A DNA stretch of 64,000 nt from assembly GCA_964016885.1 (NCBI GenBank), contig OZ024744.1, positions 29,594,587 through 29,658,586 on the forward strand, in the 5' to 3' direction. A program made the translations under genes and the position numbers. This DNA comes from Eledone cirrhosa. Lineage: Eukaryota > Mollusca > Cephalopoda > Octopoda > Eledonidae. Below, piece after piece: positions 59,380 through 64,000 of the stretch. Below the pieces are notes generated by a model. It did no database searches and was not told the origin of the DNA. It worked only from the letters and a program-made list of their open reading frames with translations. Every line of letters starts with the position of its first letter. Within the stretch, counting starts at the first letter, position 1.

Positions 59380-59665
59380 CGCAACCTGGTGCAGTCTGTG
59401 ACTAACCCTGGTTCTGCTGCACGTCGGGCTGAGGAGGTCAAGCTCTTCGACAGGTTTGCGTTTGTACCCTTGGCAGTGGAGACTTCTAGTGTCCTCGGCT
59501 CTAGGGCTTCCTCCCTACTCACCATCATAGGCGCTGAGCTAGTCAGCCGCAGGTGTGAGCCTCGCGAGCTGGAATGCCTTTTTCAGCGCGTCTCCCTTGC
59601 CGTCCTCCGGGTAAACGCCTTCTCCATTCTGTCCACCGGGGCTGTGGGGAGGCCACCAATATGAT
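59380..59665 (+). pseudogene. Protein-like mobile-element remnant, copy 3
   Basis: A plus-strand frame from 59,389 to 59,664 encodes FAFVPLAVETSSVLGSRA, SLLTIIGAELVSRRCE and ECLFQRVSLAVLRVNAFSIL. The minus-strand copy at 37,845-38,175 encodes the same series with about one residue in three changed. The frame ends just after a GGCCACCAATATGATTGACT stretch. It is likely the C-terminal end of an element gene; the rest is absent. No host homologue is suggested. Confidence 0.5.
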
Positions 59666-59758
59666 TGACTGACTTGATCTTATTAGTCAGATGTTTTTAG
59701 ACACCATGATATTAATTCAAGTTAATTTAGTTTAATTTAATACATTTATCACATCTAG

Positions 59759-59888
<130 letters not shown>

Positions 59889-60019
59889 TTGGCTAAACTT
59901 CCCGAGATCCATGCACGAGTTCTCTCCAGCGGTCTCTGCCCCTCATTATCGCTGCTAAATTGTTCTCGGAAATGTTCTCTTCAAATTACTGGCTTTAATT
60001 TGAAGATGCGGATAGTTCA

Positions 60020-60180
60020 TTATACTGAACCCCAGCACTTGACTGGTACTGTATTTAATCGACCGTGGAAGGGTGAAAGCCACAATTGACTTCGGCGAGT
60101 TTTGAACTCAGACCGTGAAGAACCGGAACAAATATTGCCGAGTATTTGTCCGACCCTCAAACCACTCCGCCAATCTACCG
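60020..60180 (-). mobile_element. Diverged tRNA-derived SINE
   Basis: Same block order as the SINE at 46,481: on the minus strand GAGTTCAAAACTCGCCGAAG, TTGTGGCTTTCACCCTTCC, GGTCGATTAAATACAGTACC. The B-box is degenerate, so this is an older copy. Confidence 0.7.
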
Positions 60181-60199
60181 TCTTTGTACATTGGGTCTA

Positions 60200-60210
60200 A
60201 AACACATACA

Positions 60211-60256
<46 letters not shown>

Positions 60257-60374
60257 AACATACCCGGGCCTCTGTGTGTTCGTGTGTGTGTGTGTATATG
60301 AGTGCTGGTGTGTGTGTGTGTGTGTGTGTGTATGAGTGCAGGTGTGCATGTGTGTGTGTGTGTGTATGAGTGCT

Positions 60375-60420
<46 letters not shown>

Positions 60421-60430
60421 AGTGCAGGTG
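60200..60430. repeat. (CA)n and (TG)n microsatellites
   Basis: A CA run (about 60,207-60,253) and then TG runs separated by TATGAGTGCTGG or TATGAGTGCAGG. Confidence 0.95.
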
Positions 60431-60479
60431 TGCGTGTGTGTGTATGAGTGTTGTTGATTGATGTAAGGACTGTATTGGT

Positions 60480-61340
60480 GTGAGTGAGTGTGTTCGTGCG
60501 TGTGTATGTATGAATGTATGTGTGTGTTTATGTATGAATGTATGTGCGTGTTTATGTATGAATGTGTGTATGTATGAATGTATGTGCGTGTTCATGTATG
60601 AATGTGTGTGTGTATGATTGTATGTGTGTGTTTATGTATGAATGTGTGTGTGTGTATGAATGTATGTGCGTGTTTATGTATGAATGTGTGTGTGTGTATG
60701 AATGTATGTGCGTGTTTATGTATGAATGTATGTGTGTTTATGTATGAATGTGTGTGTGTATGAATGTATGTGTGTGTTTATGTATGATTGTATGAATGTA
60801 TGTGTGTGTTTATGTATGAATGTGTGTATATATGTATGTGGGTGTTTATGTATGAATGTGTGTATGTATGATTGTATGTGTGTGTTTATGTATGATTGTA
60901 TGTGTGTGTTTATGTATGAATGTGTGTATGTATGATTGTATGTGTGTGTTTATGTATGAATGTGTGTATGTATGATTGTATGTGTGTGTTTATGTATGAT
61001 TGTATGTGTGTGTTTATATATGAATGTGTGTGTGTATGAATGTATATGTGTGTTTATGTATGAATGTGTGTATGCATGAATGTATGTGTGTGTTTATGTA
61101 TGATTGTATGTGTGTGTTTATGTATGAATGTGTGTGTGTATGAATGTATGTGTGTGTTTATGTATGAATGTGTGTATGTATGAATGTATGTGCGTGTTTA
61201 TGTATGAATGTGTGTATGTATGAATGTATGTGTATGTTTATGTATGAATGTGTGTATGTATGAATGTATGTGTGTGTTTATGTATGAATGAGTGTATGTA
61301 TGAATATATGTGCGTGTTTATGTATGAATGTGTGCGTGTG
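60480..61340. repeat. TG/TATG-rich minisatellite (TTTATGTATGAATGTGTG family)
   Basis: Units built from TGTGTGTTTATGTATGAATG and GTATGAATGTATGTG recur for about 860 bp with a variable length of roughly 24-40 bp. GAATG alternates with GATTG. Open frames here encode only Cys/Val/Met/Tyr repeats. Confidence 0.9.
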
Positions 61341-61364
61341 CGTGCGATTATACATCTGTGAATG

Positions 61365-61546
61365 TGTGTGTGTGTGTGTGTGGTTATGTTGTTGATTTAT
61401 GACAATAAACTATGAGTGTGTGTATGTGTGTGTGCTGTTGATTGATGGAAAGAGGGTACACACACACATATATATACATTTATATATGTATGTGTGTGTG
61501 TGTGTGTATATATATATTTATATATATACATACCTTCCTTTCATCA

Positions 61547-61582
<36 letters not shown>

Positions 61583-61720
61583 TTGTGAATGAGTCTCCCA
61601 GTGTGTATGTGTGCCTGTCTGTGTGTCTGTGTGTATATGTGTGTGCGTATGTATCTGTGTGTGTCTGTATGTGTATGTGTGTGTGTTTGTCTATGTGTAT
61701 GTGTGTGTGAATAAGTCTCT
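61365..61720. repeat. Compound TG, TA and CA microsatellites
   Basis: Several short TG and TA runs with interspersed short unique pieces. Confidence 0.9.
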
Positions 61721-61974
61721 TTTTTTCTGAAAAGATACGGCTGGACCCCAGTAAGGTTTTAATGGGATTAGAATATTCTCAGCCCCCACCCTCTCTCCAC
61801 TCAGTCCCCTCCTTCCCTTTTGTTATCTCTCCTCCTCCACCGTAATCTTTGTGAGAACGACCCCCTGAAAGTGTAAACACGAGACCGCCCCTGCATCGTT
61901 CACCAGAAAATAAACATCTTTCAAAGCAAACCAATGCTAAAGGTTGACTTGTCGCATAGCATTTAAATTAATAA
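61721..61974. other. Short non-repetitive stretch, nothing recognised
   Basis: A pyrimidine-rich part (about 61,780-61,840) is flanked by sequence without open frames or known elements. Confidence 0.4.
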
Positions 61975-62117
61975 TGATTTCTACTTTTGGCACAAGGCCA
62001 GCAATTATACCAGTGTATTACTGGTACTTTATTTTATCGACCCCGTAAGATTGAAAGGCAAAGTTAACCTCGGCGGGATTTGAACTCAGAATAGCAAGGG
62101 TCGTAACTCTATGCGCC
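61975..62117 (-). mobile_element. tRNA-derived SINE, cluster copy a
   Basis: Minus-strand blocks GAGTTCAAATCCCGCCGAGG, TTAACTTTGCCTTTCAATC, GGGGTCGATAAAATAAAGT and GGCCTTGTGCC are in the standard order. It is close in sequence to the 46,481 copy. Confidence 0.85.
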
Positions 62118-62119
62118 AA

Positions 62120-62275
62120 TGATTTCTAATTTAGGTTGAGGGACAGCAATTTATATGAGAGAAAGTTGACTAAATCAACCCTAGTATTTTACTGGTACTT
62201 TATTTTACCGACCCCGTAAGGATAAAATACAAAGCTGACTATGGTGGGATTTGAACTGAGAAAGTAATAGATCTA
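62120..62275 (-). mobile_element. tRNA-derived SINE, cluster copy b
   Basis: Same block order, with CAGTTCAAATCCCACCATAG and GGTCGGTAAAATAAAGTACC, and an internal AGTTGACTAAATCAACC segment absent from copies a and c. Confidence 0.8.
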
Positions 62276-62280
62276 ATAGT

Positions 62281-62422
62281 AATAATTGTTTCTACTTTTG
62301 GCACCAGGCCAGCAATAATCCAGTACATTACTGGTACTTTATTTTATCGACTTCTGTAAAGATGAAAGGCAAAGTTAACCTCGGCGGGATTTGAACTCAG
62401 ACCATATCGATCTAATAGTAAT
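62281..62422 (-). mobile_element. tRNA-derived SINE, cluster copy c
   Basis: Blocks GAGTTCAAATCCCGCCGAGG and GGCCTGGTGCC are present. The central GTCGATAAAATAAAGTACC is intact. Followed by TCTAATAGTAATA, as is copy b. Confidence 0.8.
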
Positions 62423-62515
62423 AGTACTTTTAACAGTGGCCAGCATTTTGTGGCGAAGGAAAAAGTTGATTATATCAACCACAGTATTTAACTGGTATCC
62501 AGAAGGAAGATAATA
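62421..62515 (-). mobile_element. tRNA-derived SINE, cluster copy d (partial)
   Basis: Only the distal half is left: AGTGGCCAGCATTTTGTGGC, AAGTTGATTATATCAACCAC and AGTATTTAACTGGTATCCAG. The B-box half is missing. Confidence 0.55.
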
Positions 62516-62518
62516 ACA

Positions 62519-62739
62519 ACGATTTCTATTTTAGGTTCAAGGTCATCGAGTTGTGGTTGAAGTAAGTCGATTACGCCGTACATTACTGGTATTTCAGTAT
62601 ATCGACCTAAAAAAAAAAAATGAAAATATGAAAATAGGATGAAAGACAAAGTTAACTCTCGGCGGGATTTGAACTGAGAACATAAGGAGCTGGAACTAAT
62701 AACTGCTCACCGTTTGTCCGACGCTCTAACAACTCTGCC
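62519..62739 (-). mobile_element. tRNA-derived SINE, cluster copy e
   Basis: Minus-strand CAGTTCAAATCCCGCCGAGA and GTTAACTTTGTCTTTCATCC are seen, with an A-rich insertion around 62,610-62,635. On the plus strand, CATTACTGGTATTTCAGTAT and GTTTGTCCGACGCTCTAAC lie at the two ends. C and A runs follow at 62,739-62,775. Confidence 0.7.
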
Positions 62740-62760
62740 CCCCCCCCCCCAAAAAAAAAT

Positions 62761-62775
<15 letters not shown>

Positions 62776-62842
<67 letters not shown>
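62776..62842. repeat. (TA)n microsatellite
   Basis: Pure TA run after poly-C and poly-A runs, directly before the next dispersed repeat. Confidence 0.95.
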
Positions 62843-62849
<7 letters not shown>

Positions 62850-64000
62850 AAGAATCAAAGAACTGTTCAAAACATTATTGTGCTTACAGCCGTTTCCTCC
62901 AAACCGAGGTTTGGATTCTTCGGAGCAATTTATTAATGCATGGACAGTTATATGACCTCCTTTTCAGCCGAGAGACATACCAATACATATTCAAACATTG
63001 ATACATATTCAAACATTGTGGGTCAACATTCATTACAAAATTTAGAGTGGCAGTACACACTTCGAGATTACATTTATATTAATAGGTACAATCAAAAATC
63101 AAAGATATAGGTTAAAGTACAACATGAAGATAAGTGGTTATATAGTGCAAATGTTATATGTGTGGCACGCATGTGCGTCTTGTTTATATAGTGTGGCAGA
63201 GAGATATGTGTGGTAGAGGCACTTAGGTAGGTAAATAAGAGTGTTAGGTTGGTAGATCTGGTGGCAAAGTCTTTATATGATTGATGTAGTCTGTGTGTGG
63301 AGAAATATTATAAGTATTAAAGATAGTGCAAGCATTAAAAGTGTTATAAGTATTGGAGATGCACAACGCAGGGATGTCAAGTAATTCATGTACTTCGGCA
63401 TTTTCATGGTCAAGGGAGTGTATATTTCGATTATATGCCTTTCACATAATCCACGACAATCCAGTTAGAGATCGTAGTCTGGTGTTCTTTAGTTCGATAC
63501 AGGAGGTTGTTACGTTTCGAGAGACGCCATTGAATATGGCCATTCAATGGCGTCTCTCGAAACGTAACAACCTCCTGTATCGAACTAAAGAACACCAGAC
63601 TACGATCTCTAACTGGATTGTCGTGGATTATGTGAAAGGCATATAATCGAAATATACACTCCCTTGACCATGAAAATGCCGAAGTACATGAATTACTTGA
63701 CATCCCTGCGTTGTGCATCTCCAATACTTATAACACTTTTAATGCTTGCACTATCTTTAATACTTATAATATTTCTCCACACACAGACTACATCAATCAT
63801 ATAAAGACTTTGCCACCAGATCTACCAACCTAACACTCTTATTTACCTACCTAAGTGCCTCTACCACACATATCTCTCTGCCACACTATATAAACAAGAC
63901 GCACATGCGTGCCACACATATAACATTTGCACTATATAACCACTTATCTTCATGTTGTACTTTAACCTATATCTTTGATTTTTGATTTTTGATTGTACCT
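62843..64000. mobile_element. Dispersed repeat forming a large near-perfect palindrome
   Basis: The left part (62,843-63,330) is a second copy of the 57,400-57,925 repeat. From about 63,076 to the window end the sequence is an inverted duplication centred between 63,538 and 63,539, with a 6-bp spacer (ATGGCC, 63536-63541). The arms agree over the whole visible length except for one extra copy of a 7-bp AAAAATC unit in the right arm near 63,980. Because of this, the same 97-codon open frame occurs on both strands (63353-63646 plus, 63431-63724 minus). It shows no recognised domain and crosses the symmetry point, so I do not call it a gene. The right arm continues beyond the window. Confidence 0.85.
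62880..62932 (-). ncRNA. Hammerhead-like motif, degenerate first core (second copy)
   Basis: On the minus strand: ATTGCT, CCGAAGA (complement of 62917-62923), a perfect 8-bp stem (complement of 62898-62915), GAAAC (62892-62896), GGCT, GTA (62885-62887), AGCACAAT. TTGCT and AGCA(C)AA can form stem I. Same order and same non-consensus first core as the copy at 57,440. Confidence 0.4.

Noticed and set aside
60562..60935. Cys/Val/Met-rich open frames as secreted peptides
   Set aside because: They are translations of TG/TATG repeats with no signal peptide or cysteine framework that is independent of the repeat.
63353..63646. 97-codon open frame present on both strands as a gene pair
   Set aside because: The duplication is a consequence of the palindrome, the frame crosses the symmetry centre, and the sequence is part of a dispersed repeat.

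Overview
The window looks like a repeat-dense stretch of a mollusc genome, most likely a coleoid cephalopod. The evidence is tRNA-derived SINE copies of the type common in octopus and squid DNA, Tx1-like and other non-LTR retrotransposon remnants, a Helitron-like element, and very many long (TA)n, (CA)n and (TATG)n microsatellites. The species is an inference; no diagnostic host gene is present. I recognise no intact host protein-coding gene, no tRNA or rRNA gene and no CRISPR array. Every coding-like segment I can identify belongs to a mobile element or is a by-product of tandem repetition.

Layout: (1) Positions 1 to about 35,925 are one continuous satellite of roughly 800 copies of a 45-bp monomer. 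It enters from the left edge of the window and ends at about 35,925. It carries 44-, 40- and 39-bp length variants and is built from large internal duplications with offsets of about 1.28, 2.36, 2.84-2.89, 3.23, 3.77-3.85 and 5.38 kb. Each monomer contains a 22-nt hairpin-forming segment, one TATATAGA or TATACAGA stretch and one TGACGTGG octamer holding the canonical monomer's only CpG. (2) 35,926-39,560 is mixed repeat debris: microsatellites, an inverted repeat, tRNA-derived SINE remnants, a protein-like transposon remnant on the minus strand and a hAT-like non-autonomous element with terminal inverted repeats and a degenerate 8-bp target duplication. (3) 39,560-46,350 holds two same-strand copies of a Tx1/L1-like LINE: a 5'-truncated 3' fragment, then a nearly complete element whose ORF1 (CCHC zinc knuckle) and ORF2 (endonuclease, reverse transcriptase, C-terminal CCHC) are broken by frameshifts.

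(4) 46,350-50,500 has a SINE, several inverted repeats beside (TA)n tracts, a 129-bp tandem duplication and the 3' end of another retroelement, including a C2H2 finger. (5) 50,494-53,250 is a second, very AT-rich tandem array interrupted by a dispersed repeat. (6) 53,255-57,372 contains a minus-strand reverse transcriptase remnant with C-terminal fingers, a Helitron-like element inserted in another repeat, and a plus-strand reverse transcriptase remnant of a third type. (7) 57,400-64,000 is dominated by a dispersed repeat seen twice, SINEs (five in a row at 61,975-62,739), a third copy of the protein-like remnant, long microsatellites, and a nearly perfect palindrome centred at 63,538 that runs off the right edge.

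The features that deserve most attention are the 45-bp satellite with its per-monomer hairpin, a set of hammerhead-ribozyme-like motifs beside (TA)n tracts (about 48.2, 50.4, 57.5, 58.9 and 62.9 kb) that suggest Penelope-like retroelement remnants, and the terminal palindrome. The mobile elements do not form a pathway together; the window reads as a graveyard of successive insertions next to a giant satellite.
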